Source: Proteiniphilum sp. UBA4977
GTDB lineage: Bacteria > Bacteroidota > Bacteroidia > Bacteroidales > Dysgonomonadaceae
DNA: 49,900 nucleotides
Direction of reading: 5' to 3'
NCBI GenBank assembly: GCA_002398565.1
Contig: DGZP01000052.1
Span: 1-49,900 of the forward strand
The notes beneath the pieces are model-generated. The model was not told the DNA's origin. It made no database searches and saw only the letters and a program-made list of their open reading frames with translations. Below, piece after piece: positions 16,744 through 25,050 of this stretch (position 1 is its first letter; each line of letters begins with the position of its first letter). Both the position numbers and the translations under genes were made by a program.

Positions 16744-19700
16744 TTAGAAAGTTAATTTGACACCGGCGTTGAAAATCCTCAGTTGCGGATAATTTTGCGT
16801 TTCGCTGCTATTGCTCTCCGGGTCTACTATTTTAAGTGTGTCGAAAGTCAATAAGTTGTAACCGCCAATATAAACACGCAGGTTGTTCACGCCGGTTGTA
16901 CCCCCTAACAATCTACCGGGAAGGTTTACGCCCAGTTCAATGTTTTTCAGCCGCAAAAATGAAGCATCCCGGTGCCAATAGGTAGAGGGATAGACACCGG
17001 CATTATTGATGGCGCCTCCCACACCGGGTTTATTGGCGGTTGGATTTTCTTTCGACCAGCGTCCCTCGGCAATGTCACGCATGATATTTCCCTCGGCAGG
17101 GTCAATGCGTGGCGTGACATAAAAATTGGCCCGTGCCTGTCCCTGGAAAAGGAGTGAGCAGTCGAACATTTTATAGCGCGCGTCAAACGACAAACCATAC
17201 ACAATTTCCGGTATGGTGGAAAGATCCGTTCGCTTCCTGTCTTTACTGGTAATTATATTGGGATCGGAAGGATTGGGGTCGTTCCGTTTGAAAATGAAAT
17301 CTCCAAGCACTGCACCTGGTATTTGCGGATATTTTTTCAAATCCTCCTCCGTCTTATTGATTCCGATCACTTCATACAGGAGCCGTGCTCCCATGGGACG
17401 CCCTTCCTGTTTCAGATAATCATACCCCTCACCCCAAGGGACTTCGTCCATGTATACAACGCTGTTTTTGACATAGAGGAAGTTGCCGGACAGGTTATAT
17501 GTAAAGTTGCCAGATTTTCCCATATGGGCAAGTTGAAGTTCAATTCCTTTGTTGTTCACGACACCTATATTTTCATCGGGAAGGGAAGTCAACCCCGTGT
17601 AGGAGGGTACCGATGCATTTCTCGTACATAAGATGTTGCTGCGCTCTGTTTTGAATACTTCTACTTCAAATCCCAGTTTCCCCTTCCATAAGGTTCCATC
17701 CAATCCGATATTGTAGGTTTTGGCTACTTCCCAGGTTACATTCACATTGGGTAAAATGCCCGGATAGATACCGTTCACCTGTTTATCACCAAATACTTGC
17801 GAGCGACCATACTTATAAGTTGTCATAAATTGATACTGGTCAATTTTGTCATTTCCCTGTTCTCCATATGAGGCACGAATTTTCAGGTTGTCGATAAGCG
17901 GAAGGCTATGTTTTATAAAATCTTCTTCGGATATCCTCCATCCTACCGATACGCCGGGAAAAAGCCCCCATCGCTTATTTTTTGGAAAGTTTTCGGAGCC
18001 GTCGTAACGAAGAATAAACTGGGTCAGGTATTTCCCTTCGTAATCATAGGAGAGGCGTCCGAAGAATCCTCTTCGTGCTGTTTCCGATGCCGAGCCGGTA
18101 TTATCATAATAAGTTTTGTCCAGGTCACCTGCGAAGAGTTCGTCAATTGCATCTTGTGAATATTGGTTCCGTTCGGCCTGAAGGATGTCATTCCGTGAAC
18201 TGCTTTGTTCAAACCCTATCATAGCTCCCACGTTGTGTGCCATGTTAAAGGTCCGCTCGTAATTGATGGTACCATTGATTGTCAACGCCCAGGCGGGCAC
18301 GTACCTCTCAAGCAGCTGAGGAGTGACTACGTCTTGCGACTTGTATTGATCGTATTCCTGGGTGGTTTCATTATACAGGTAGTAGGTATAGGGCGTTTGC
18401 CATCTTTTTCTAAAGGAACTGGTGTTATCGTAAGCCACGCGCCCCATGAGCGACAATCCCTCCACCCATTTGCCCAAATCCCAGTCTGCCGACAGAGTGG
18501 TGTTCAAGCGCTGCAGGCGGGTTTTATTGTATCCGGTGCGATTGCTGACCAGTGCGACCGGGTTGCCTCCCCCGGCAAGCAATCCATTGGGATAATAAGC
18601 AGCCTGGGTAGGAAATCTGTCCCTGGTCCGATAAAAAATACCGTATTCATCACTGGGGTATGCAGAATAGTGTTTGTTTTGTATCCGTGCCGACACGTCC
18701 ACTCCCACTTTAAAACCTGAGGTGACATTCACGTCGGTATTCGATCGTAAATTCAGCTGGTCATACCTGGTAGCGCTTTCGCGGTAGATACCATCCTGCG
18801 TAACAGCACCTAAAGAGACAAAATATGCCACCACATTGGTTCCCCCACCAAATGAGAGATTGTATTTATGCTGGAGGGAAGCCGGTTTGATGATCTCTTT
18901 GAACCAGTCGGTATTGGGATAGAGAATCGGATCCGATCCGTCGGAGAATTTCTGAATCTCCTCCGCCGTATACCGGGGACTTTGTCCTATCTTGTCGTTT
19001 CGTTCGTTGTACAATTGGGCAAAGGTGGGGGCATCTACCATATCCAACAGGCGGGTGGGCTGTTGGATTCCCAAGTCATAGGAAAATGTGATTTCCGGTT
19101 TTCTTTCTTTTTGTCCCCGCTTCGTGGTTACCAAGATGACACCGTTTGCGGAGCGCGACCCGTAAATAGCGGCAGAGGCATCTTTCAAGATGGTGATGGA
19201 TTCTATATCATTCGGATTCAAAAAGCTGAGCGATTCCCGCCCTGGAACGCCATCAATAATTATTAAAGGAGAGTTATCTCCTAATGTACTGCGACCACGA
19301 ATAAAAATGGTGGTTGCTTCTGCACCCGGCTCGCCACTCCGGTTGTTGACAATCACCCCCGGTGTACGTCCTGCAAGCGAAGAGGAGATGTCTATCGAGG
19401 CACTTTTCTGGATCTCTTCTCCCGATGTGCTTGTGACGGATCCCGTTAGTGTGAGTTTCTTCTGGGTTCCATACCCAACAACCACCACTTCGTCCAGCGC
19501 CTTTGTATCCTCTTCAAGAATAATATTGAAAACCGTTTTGTTCGTGATGTTGATGTCCTGTTCCAAGTATCCGATATAAGAAATATGAATCACGACGTTC
19601 TCCGCTACATTCAGCCGAAAACGCCCGTTGATATCGGTTACAGTTCCGTTGCTCCTATCGTTTTTTTCTATCACATTGGCCCCGATGATGGGATGCCCGT

Positions 19701-19929
19701 CCGTGTCAGTGACCGTACCAGTAATCTCCCTTTTTTGTTGTTGAAGGAGAGAGATCGCTCCAGTGATCAATTCGTTGCGGTTTTCATACGCCATTGGATA
19801 GCTGCTAAAGCCCGTGTGGGCTTTCATGAAAAAAACAGGTAAAAAGAAGTAAGCAATAATCAGACTGATGAGTTGTCTTATGCATACCTTATAGGTTAAT
19901 CTATTACCTGATGAGTTTACTTTGTTCAT
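16744..19929 (-). CDS. SusC/RagA-family TonB-linked outer-membrane transporter
   Basis: A 1061-residue TonB-dependent transporter that imports oligosaccharides across the outer membrane. After a membrane-spanning signal (about 18-38) comes a carboxypeptidase-regulatory-like domain (ITGTVTDTDGHPIIGANV), the SusC-specific word DEVVVVGYGTQKK, a plug with GRTPGVIVNNRSGEPG, IFIRGRSTL, IIIDGVPG and AAIYGSRSANGVILVTTKRG, then the barrel ending in INAGVKLTF. It is the first gene of the operon after the regulator, with a 5' leader of about 78 bases from a good -7 box. The N-terminus before the signal is long; an internal Met is possible but the signal would then be cut. Confidence 0.95.
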   Translation of the reverse strand: MNKVNSSGNRLTYKVCIRQLISLIIAYFFLPVFFMKAHTGFSSYPMAYENRNELITGAISLLQQQKREITGTVTDTDGHPIIGANVIEKNDRSNGTVTDINGRFRLNVAENVVIHISYIGYLEQDINITNKTVFNIILEEDTKALDEVVVVGYGTQKKLTLTGSVTSTSGEEIQKSASIDISSSLAGRTPGVIVNNRSGEPGAEATTIFIRGRSTLGDNSPLIIIDGVPGRESLSFLNPNDIESITILKDASAAIYGSRSANGVILVTTKRGQKERKPEITFSYDLGIQQPTRLLDMVDAPTFAQLYNERNDKIGQSPRYTAEEIQKFSDGSDPILYPNTDWFKEIIKPASLQHKYNLSFGGGTNVVAYFVSLGAVTQDGIYRESATRYDQLNLRSNTDVNVTSGFKVGVDVSARIQNKHYSAYPSDEYGIFYRTRDRFPTQAAYYPNGLLAGGGNPVALVSNRTGYNKTRLQRLNTTLSADWDLGKWVEGLSLMGRVAYDNTSSFRKRWQTPYTYYLYNETTQEYDQYKSQDVVTPQLLERYVPAWALTINGTINYERTFNMAHNVGAMIGFEQSSSRNDILQAERNQYSQDAIDELFAGDLDKTYYDNTGSASETARRGFFGRLSYDYEGKYLTQFILRYDGSENFPKNKRWGLFPGVSVGWRISEEDFIKHSLPLIDNLKIRASYGEQGNDKIDQYQFMTTYKYGRSQVFGDKQVNGIYPGILPNVNVTWEVAKTYNIGLDGTLWKGKLGFEVEVFKTERSNILCTRNASVPSYTGLTSLPDENIGVVNNKGIELQLAHMGKSGNFTYNLSGNFLYVKNSVVYMDEVPWGEGYDYLKQEGRPMGARLLYEVIGINKTEEDLKKYPQIPGAVLGDFIFKRNDPNPSDPNIITSKDRKRTDLSTIPEIVYGLSFDARYKMFDCSLLFQGQARANFYVTPRIDPAEGNIMRDIAEGRWSKENPTANKPGVGGAINNAGVYPSTYWHRDASFLRLKNIELGVNLPGRLLGGTTGVNNLRVYIGGYNLLTFDTLKIVDPESNSSETQNYPQLRIFNAGVKLTF

Positions 19930-19985
19930 ACAGTTACGTTTGTTTTAGTGAGTGACTTTAAAACTTACCGCCATTTATTTGCGTT

Positions 19986-20030
19986 TATATGCGTTTTTTA
20001 TTTATAGAATATTGCAAATATACGCATATA
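19986..20030. promoter_or_regulatory. 9-base inverted repeat around the susC start site, candidate operator
   Basis: TATATGCGT at 19986-19994 and its exact complement ACGCATATA at 20022-20030 are separated by 27 bases and centred at about 20008, the predicted transcription start. The right arm abuts the -7 box. This arrangement suits a repressor, and the adjacent DeoR-type gene is the natural candidate. Binding is inferred. Confidence 0.5.
20015..20022 (-). promoter_or_regulatory. -7 box for susC operon
   Basis: TATATTTG matches TAnnTTTG exactly, with a TTTA word 20 bases upstream as a possible -33 element. The predicted start is near 20008-20010, about 80 bases before the susC ATG. Confidence 0.65.
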
Positions 20031-20322
20031 CTGATGCATAAATAAAGAAAAAGGGAAAATAATAAAAATATTAACATAATATAACTTTAACAAAAAAAGG
20101 AAAATGAAAGGGGAATTCTGTCTTATTTGTGTTATAAAGTGAAATAAGATTAAATTATATTTGTTATTACAACTGCAAATGGATAACAAATATTAACGAT
20201 GTGTTATTTATTTTTAAGCTTATCAAGTGGTCTCTTTCTTTATCCTTCTTGACAGTTGTAGTCCTAAAATAGAAAGGTAAGAAATGGATAGGAAAACGAT
20301 ACAGATTGGAAAGTGTGTTGTG

Positions 20323-21069
20323 TTACATGATTTTGATCTGTTTTTTATATTGGGAAAGTTCTTTATCTTTTGGATCCAGTTCGGTAATTAAATAGCTGAT
20401 ATTGCTCAAGTCGGCCACTTTGTATCGTTTCGAAATATTCAATTTTTCGGAAATTGACAGCAATGCCGTTTGTTTCGCCGCTTTTATCATTGCCTTATTC
20501 ACTTGCACAGTCTCCCAATCGATATCAGTAAATCCATTATCAATTGAAATGGCATTTACACCCATAAAACAAATATCACATTGAATCTCTGAGATTTCAT
20601 TGATAACGCTTGCTCCCGTATGTATATTGGCATTTTTATTCAACTTACCTCCAATGGTATAAACGTCGATTTTTTCATAGTCAGATAAAGTAATGGCAAC
20701 TTGAGGACTGACAGTAAAAATAGTAAGATTCATATTTTTAGGAAGTTGAGTGGCTAATTCTAAAATAGTGGTTCCTCCCTCAAAAAGCAAAATCATATTA
20801 TTCTGTATCAGACCAAGAGCTTTCGAAGCAATTATTTTCTTTTCTTCATGTGCATAAATACTTTCATCAGCCATAAAAGGACGGACAAGCGATTTACTGA
20901 TGGCCCCCCCATGTACCCGGATAATTCTATTTTCGTCCGAAAGCTCCTTTAAATCTCTTCTAACAGTATCCTCTGAAACATTTAATAATTCACTCAAGTC
21001 AACAGATAATACAGTGTTATGAAGATTTATCTCCTTCATAATAATTTTATGTCGTTCTTTTTTTAACAT
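20323..21069 (-). CDS. DeoR-family transcriptional regulator
   Basis: A 248-residue DNA-binding protein. The N-terminus is the DeoR winged helix (LSELLNVSEDTVRRDLKELS, then IIRVHGGAISKS). The rest is the DeoR sensor domain, with FEGGTTILELATQLP, the phosphate-sugar-binding type loop, and GVNAISIDNGFTDIDWETV. Regulators of this family usually sense a phosphorylated sugar. ATG 21069 (MLKKERHK) is preferred; ATG 21075 and TTG 21078 are in frame upstream. It is transcribed toward susC with a 393-base gap and is markedly AT-rich compared with its right-hand neighbours. It probably controls the sugar locus; a MurNAc- or GlcNAc-phosphate would be a logical inducer. Confidence 0.9.
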   Translation of the reverse strand: MLKKERHKIIMKEINLHNTVLSVDLSELLNVSEDTVRRDLKELSDENRIIRVHGGAISKSLVRPFMADESIYAHEEKKIIASKALGLIQNNMILLFEGGTTILELATQLPKNMNLTIFTVSPQVAITLSDYEKIDVYTIGGKLNKNANIHTGASVINEISEIQCDICFMGVNAISIDNGFTDIDWETVQVNKAMIKAAKQTALLSISEKLNISKRYKVADLSNISYLITELDPKDKELSQYKKQIKIM

Positions 21070-21175
21070 AAACATCAAATTACAAGAAACAAATAAAAAA
21101 TATCAAGAGTAAAATTACATGAATCCTCACTCACCTCCAAACAGGTTAAATAAAAATCACGCTACTTAAGGGGAT

Positions 21176-21598
21176 TCATCTTCTACTGAACAATCCTCTT
21201 TTCTTCTTCGGTTCCGGCATTCCCGATGAACCGGCCATGATCTGCAAAGCATTTCCCTTATTCACGGTGGCATTCACTGCGTTGTAAATTACCCCCCAAT
21301 CAGGCAATCCGCCCAGGTTACGGTCGTCAATAAACAGGTCTGCCCCCAGTTTGCGGGAGGCTTTCTCTCTGTCTTCCCCCGGGTGATTGGCATTTTCTGC
21401 GTAAAAATAGAGCCCCCGTTCGGCGCAATAATCTATTGCCTCCTGCAACAACTGTCCCTCACGGACTGTCCAAAGTATCAGCTTGTGGTTGTCTTTTTGT
21501 AATTGGAGGAGCGTCTCAATGGCGAACGGGATTGGCCTGCCTATGGCGGGATATTCGTGTTCGACGATGGTGCCGTCGAAATCTACTGCTATAACCAT
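21176..21598 (-). CDS. Small HAD-superfamily hydrolase-like protein
   Basis: A 140-residue cytoplasmic protein with the HAD motif I MVIAVDFDGTIVEH at its start, motif II-like LILWTVREG, and motif IV-like LFIDDRNLGG. It is the compact cap-less type known from Bacteroides; in vivo substrate unknown. The open frame extends 44 codons upstream, across a -7 box and with no family character, so ATG 21598 is chosen. The C-terminal tail is basic (KKKRGLFSRR). It follows rfbB on the same strand by 88 bases and has a candidate promoter in the gap. A link to dTDP-sugar metabolism is not shown. Confidence 0.85.
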   Translation of the reverse strand: MVIAVDFDGTIVEHEYPAIGRPIPFAIETLLQLQKDNHKLILWTVREGQLLQEAIDYCAERGLYFYAENANHPGEDREKASRKLGADLFIDDRNLGGLPDWGVIYNAVNATVNKGNALQIMAGSSGMPEPKKKRGLFSRR

Positions 21599-21635
21599 TT
21601 TTTCTAACTTTCGATAATGTTGCTGTAATGATTTG

Positions 21636-21643
21636 CAAAGATA
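21636..21643 (-). promoter_or_regulatory. -7 box before the HAD gene
   Basis: TATCTTTG, an exact TAnnTTTG match, in the rfbB-HAD gap 38 bases before ATG 21598. No clear -33 element at standard spacing. Confidence 0.5.
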
Positions 21644-21686
21644 GAAAAAAAATGGCGGAAAGGGGGAGCCTCTTTTTGATCCTCCC

Positions 21687-22739
21687 TTATTCTCCGTACA
21701 TTTTGCGGTAGTAGTGCTGGTAATCGCCACTGGTCACACTGTCAAGCCAGTCCTGATGATCAAGATACCAACGCACGGTTTTTTCAATGCCTTCCTCAAA
21801 CTGCAGGGAAGGTTCCCAAGCAAGTTCGTTCCGGAGTTTTGACGCGTCGATGGCATAGCGCAGATCGTGGCCGGCACGGTCGGTAACATAGGTGATGAGC
21901 TTTTCAGACGCTCCCTCTTCTCTTCCCAGTATCCGGTCAACGGCCTTGATAACCACTCGTATCAAATCAATGTTCTTCCACTCGTTACCTCCTCCAATGT
22001 TATACGTTTCTCCCACCCTGCCGCGGTGAAAGATCAGATCAATCGCCCGGGCGTGGTCTTCCACATAAAGCCAGTCTCTGACATTCTCTCCCTTCCCGTA
22101 AACCGGAAGCGGCTTGTTGTCACGAATATTATTGATGAAGAGCGGGATCAGCTTTTCCGGAAACTGATAGGGTCCGTAATTGTTGGAGCAGTTGGAAAGA
22201 ACAACCGGCAGGCCGTAGGTGTCGTGATAAGCCCGAACAAAGTGGTCGGACGATGCCTTTGAGGCGGAATAAGGACTGTGTGGATCGTAGCGAGTCTCTT
22301 CCGTGAAGAGCGTATCATCAAAGCCCAGAGAACCGTACACCTCGTCGGTAGAGATATGATAAAACAGCTTCCCGTCGTAGTTTCCTTTCCAGGCTCCTTT
22401 GGCTGATTGTAATAAATTCAGCGTTCCAATCACGTTTGTCCTGGCAAAAGAGAAAGGATCTGTGATCGACCGGTCTACATGACTTTCGGCAGCCAAATGA
22501 ATCACGCCGTCTATTTTAAGTGTCTCAAAGACCATCTGCATGGCATCGAAATCACAAATGTCCGCCTTTATAAAGCGGTAATTCTGCTTCTCCTCCAGAT
22601 CCCTCAGATTGGAAAGGTTGCCGGCATAAGTGAGTTTATCAAGGTTTATAATCTCATCATCAGGGTATTTATTGACGAACAGCCGGACAACATGTGAGCC
22701 GATGAATCCTGCCCCTCCGGTAATTAATATGTGTCGCAT
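21687..22739 (-). CDS. rfbB: dTDP-glucose 4,6-dehydratase
   Basis: RfbB removes water from dTDP-glucose to give dTDP-4-keto-6-deoxyglucose, using NAD. The 350-residue protein is an extended SDR: the Rossmann motif ITGGAGFIGSHVVR (6-19), HLAAESHVDRSI, STDEVYG, the catalytic YSASKASSDHFVRAYH and the product-family word NYGPYQFPEKLIPL. It overlaps the end of rfbC by 16 bases, indicating co-transcription and probably coupled translation. Family and reaction are secure. Confidence 0.96.
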   Translation of the reverse strand: MRHILITGGAGFIGSHVVRLFVNKYPDDEIINLDKLTYAGNLSNLRDLEEKQNYRFIKADICDFDAMQMVFETLKIDGVIHLAAESHVDRSITDPFSFARTNVIGTLNLLQSAKGAWKGNYDGKLFYHISTDEVYGSLGFDDTLFTEETRYDPHSPYSASKASSDHFVRAYHDTYGLPVVLSNCSNNYGPYQFPEKLIPLFINNIRDNKPLPVYGKGENVRDWLYVEDHARAIDLIFHRGRVGETYNIGGGNEWKNIDLIRVVIKAVDRILGREEGASEKLITYVTDRAGHDLRYAIDASKLRNELAWEPSLQFEEGIEKTVRWYLDHQDWLDSVTSGDYQHYYRKMYGE

Positions 22740-23263
22740 AATAATGGGTTATTCATGTCTTTTTCCGATAAAATGATGTCATCTGCCGAGAGATGCCAGT
22801 CGATATCCAAACGGGGATCATTCCAACGTATGGCCCTCTCGTGCTTAGGAGAATAGTAATTGTCACATTTATACTGAAAAATTACTTCATCACTCAACAC
22901 GGCAAATCCATGAGCAAATCCCCGGGGTATAAATAACTGTAGTTTATTGTCTTCCGATATCTCAAGCGAGAAATATTGGCCAAACGTGGGAGAGTCTTTC
23001 CTGATATCCACAGCTACATCGAGCACACGGCCTTTTACCACGCGCACAAGCTTGGCCTGTTCAAAGGGAGGTATCTGAAAATGTAACCCCCTCAACACTC
23101 CGTATTGCGATTTGCTCTCATTGTCCTGCACAAAATGGGTTTTGCATACCTTTTCCTCGAATTCTCTCCAGGAAAATGACTCAAAAAAGTAACCTCGTTC
23201 ATCCTCAAAAACCTTGGGTCTTAGTATTGACAACCCCTCTATTTCCGTTCGATTCACTTCCAT
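22724..23263 (-). CDS. rfbC: dTDP-4-dehydrorhamnose 3,5-epimerase
   Basis: RfbC epimerises C3 and C5 of dTDP-4-keto-6-deoxyglucose. The 179-residue cupin protein shows VFEDERGYFFESF, QDNESKSQYGVLRGLHFQ with the catalytic-histidine region, and FIPRGFAHGFAVLSDE. ATG 23263 (MEVNRTEIEG) fits the family start; eight more codons are open upstream. It lies 39 bases after rfbA and overlaps rfbB. The cluster has no rfbD, the reductase that normally follows. Confidence 0.95.
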   Translation of the reverse strand: MEVNRTEIEGLSILRPKVFEDERGYFFESFSWREFEEKVCKTHFVQDNESKSQYGVLRGLHFQIPPFEQAKLVRVVKGRVLDVAVDIRKDSPTFGQYFSLEISEDNKLQLFIPRGFAHGFAVLSDEVIFQYKCDNYYSPKHERAIRWNDPRLDIDWHLSADDIILSEKDMNNPLLCDTY

Positions 23264-23302
23264 ATGCCACCTTTCAATTCTCTTCAATAATTTGAATATA
23301 AT

Positions 23303-24190
23303 TCAATTTCCTTGGCCTGACTCCACCAATTTCAACAGATACTCTCCATACTGGTTCTTTCTCATGGACTCTGCCATTCGCTTGAGATCATCATTTGAAA
23401 TCCATCCGTTGTGCCAGGCAATCTCCTCGAGACATGATATTTTAAGTCCCTGTCTTTTTTCCAGGACCTCAATAAAGGTGGATGCTTCCGAAAGTGAATC
23501 GTGGGTACCTGTATCAAGCCAGGCAAATCCTCTTCCAAAACGTTGCATTCGCAACCTGCCTTCTTGCAGGAAGGACTGATTTACAGAAGTGATCTCCAGC
23601 TCGCCACGTGCAGAAGGTTTTATCTGTTTTGCAATCTCCACAACCTGGTTCGGGTAGAAATACAATCCCGTAACTGCCCAATTCGACTTCGGCGCGATTG
23701 GCTTTTCTTCAATAGTCAACACTTGACCTTTTTCATCGAACTCAGCAACGCCGTACCTTTCGGGGTTATTTACAAAATAACCAAAAACCGTGGCCAATGC
23801 ATTATTTTCTGCTTCTTCGACTGCTTTTTTTAACAAATCGGGGAAGCCGTTACCGTAGAAAATGTTGTCACCCAATACCAGGCTGACAGCGTCGTTTCCA
23901 ATAAATTCCTCCCCGATGATGAATGCCTGTGCCAGTCCGTCGGGACTGGGTTGCTCCGCATAGGTGAATTGTACGCCATAATCGGTACCATCACCCAACA
24001 ACCTCCGGAAAGCAGGCAGGTCCTGAGGTGTGGAGATAATAAGAATGTCTCTTATGCCCGCAAGCATTAATGCTGAAATGGGATAATAAATCATGGGCTT
24101 GTCAAAGATGGGAAGCAGTTGTTTGGAAACCCCCTTTGTAATCGGATATAATCTTGTACCGGAGCCTCCGGCTAGTACGATACCTTTCAT
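23303..24190 (-). CDS. rfbA: Glucose-1-phosphate thymidylyltransferase
   Basis: RfbA joins dTTP and glucose-1-phosphate to give dTDP-glucose. The 295-residue protein starts with the nucleotidyltransferase signature MKGIVLAGGSGTRLYPIT, then KQLLPIFDKPMIYYP, LVLGDNIFYGNG and FAWLDTGTHDSL. Length and start match the family. It is the first gene of rfbA-rfbC-rfbB. The 75-base gap to trmD upstream has no clear promoter, so read-through from trmD is possible. Confidence 0.96.
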   Translation of the reverse strand: MKGIVLAGGSGTRLYPITKGVSKQLLPIFDKPMIYYPISALMLAGIRDILIISTPQDLPAFRRLLGDGTDYGVQFTYAEQPSPDGLAQAFIIGEEFIGNDAVSLVLGDNIFYGNGFPDLLKKAVEEAENNALATVFGYFVNNPERYGVAEFDEKGQVLTIEEKPIAPKSNWAVTGLYFYPNQVVEIAKQIKPSARGELEITSVNQSFLQEGRLRMQRFGRGFAWLDTGTHDSLSEASTFIEVLEKRQGLKISCLEEIAWHNGWISNDDLKRMAESMRKNQYGEYLLKLVESGQGN

Positions 24191-24265
24191 AATTATTTCG
24201 TTTCTTGTTACTCGCTTCGCATTATTTGTGCCATGCGCGTTGGTTACTGTGCCAGAGTTAATTAT

Positions 24266-24943
24266 TTAGCGCATCAGATCGGGACGAAGGCGTCTAGTAC
24301 GTTCTATCGACTGTTCATGGCGCCATTCCGCAATTTTTCGCTCATGACCCGAGAGAAGTACTGCCGGAACTTTCCAGCCCTTATACTCTGCCGGACGGGT
24401 GTAGACAGGTGGTGCGAGCAATCCGTCCTGAAACGAATCGGAAAGCGCCGACTGCTCATCTCCTATGGCACCGGGAATCACTCTTACAACGGCATCGGCA
24501 ATCATGGCGGCAACCAGTTCTCCACCGGTGAGCACAAAATCACCGATCGAGATCTCCCGGGTGACCAGATGTTCCCTTACCCGGTAATCGATCCCCTTAT
24601 AGTGTCCGCAGAGTATAATGATGTTCTGCATCATCGAAAGTTCATTGGCAACGGATTGAGTGAACTGTTCCCCGTCGGGCGTAGTGAAAATAACCTCATC
24701 ATATTTACGCTGAGACTTCAGAAACGTGATGACCCGGTCGATCGGTTCAATCTGCATCACCATCCCCGCTTCCCCTCCAAAGGGATAATCATCTATCCGT
24801 TTGTGCTTGTCGAGTGTATAATCACGAAGGTTATGAAGGCCAAAATCAACCAGTCCCTTATCCTGGGCCCGCTTCAGAATGCTGTTGTGAAGGGCCCCTT
24901 CTATCATTTCCGGTAAAACCGTAATAATATCAATCCTCATCAT
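24266..24943 (-). CDS. trmD: tRNA (guanine-N1)-methyltransferase
   Basis: TrmD methylates G37 of tRNAs using SAM, which prevents +1 frameshifting. The 225-residue protein begins MMRIDIITVLPEM and has the knot motifs YPFGGEAGMVMQIEP, IILCGHYKGIDYRVRE and GDFVLTGGELVAA. A second ATG at 24940 (MRIDI) is equally good. In many bacteria trmD is next to rplS or rpsP; here it sits between the rfb genes and a TonB receptor gene. Confidence 0.96.
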   Translation of the reverse strand: MMRIDIITVLPEMIEGALHNSILKRAQDKGLVDFGLHNLRDYTLDKHKRIDDYPFGGEAGMVMQIEPIDRVITFLKSQRKYDEVIFTTPDGEQFTQSVANELSMMQNIIILCGHYKGIDYRVREHLVTREISIGDFVLTGGELVAAMIADAVVRVIPGAIGDEQSALSDSFQDGLLAPPVYTRPAEYKGWKVPAVLLSGHERKIAEWRHEQSIERTRRLRPDLMR

Positions 24944-25050
24944 TTACGATTTTCAATATTCGATTACATCAATAAAATTTTCAATATGAAAATCTCATAG
25001 CCAAATATCAATTAACACCAAAAATAACAGAAAAAAGTATCAATGCAAAA

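Larger units (their letters stand above)
19930..20322. other. AT-rich intergenic region holding the locus promoter
   Basis: This 393-base gap has no supported gene; short open frames here are AT-rich and have no protein-like text. Its susC-proximal part holds a promoter and a 9-base inverted repeat (listed separately). In 20040-20322 I see long A/T runs and no clear terminator or repeat. Confidence 0.6.

Noticed and set aside
19998..20189. A 63-codon minus-strand frame in the susC upstream region
   Set aside because: It is made of A/T-run codons, covers the promoter and has no protein-like pattern.
24233..24916. A 227-codon plus-strand frame
   Set aside because: Antisense to trmD; shadow of its codon pattern.
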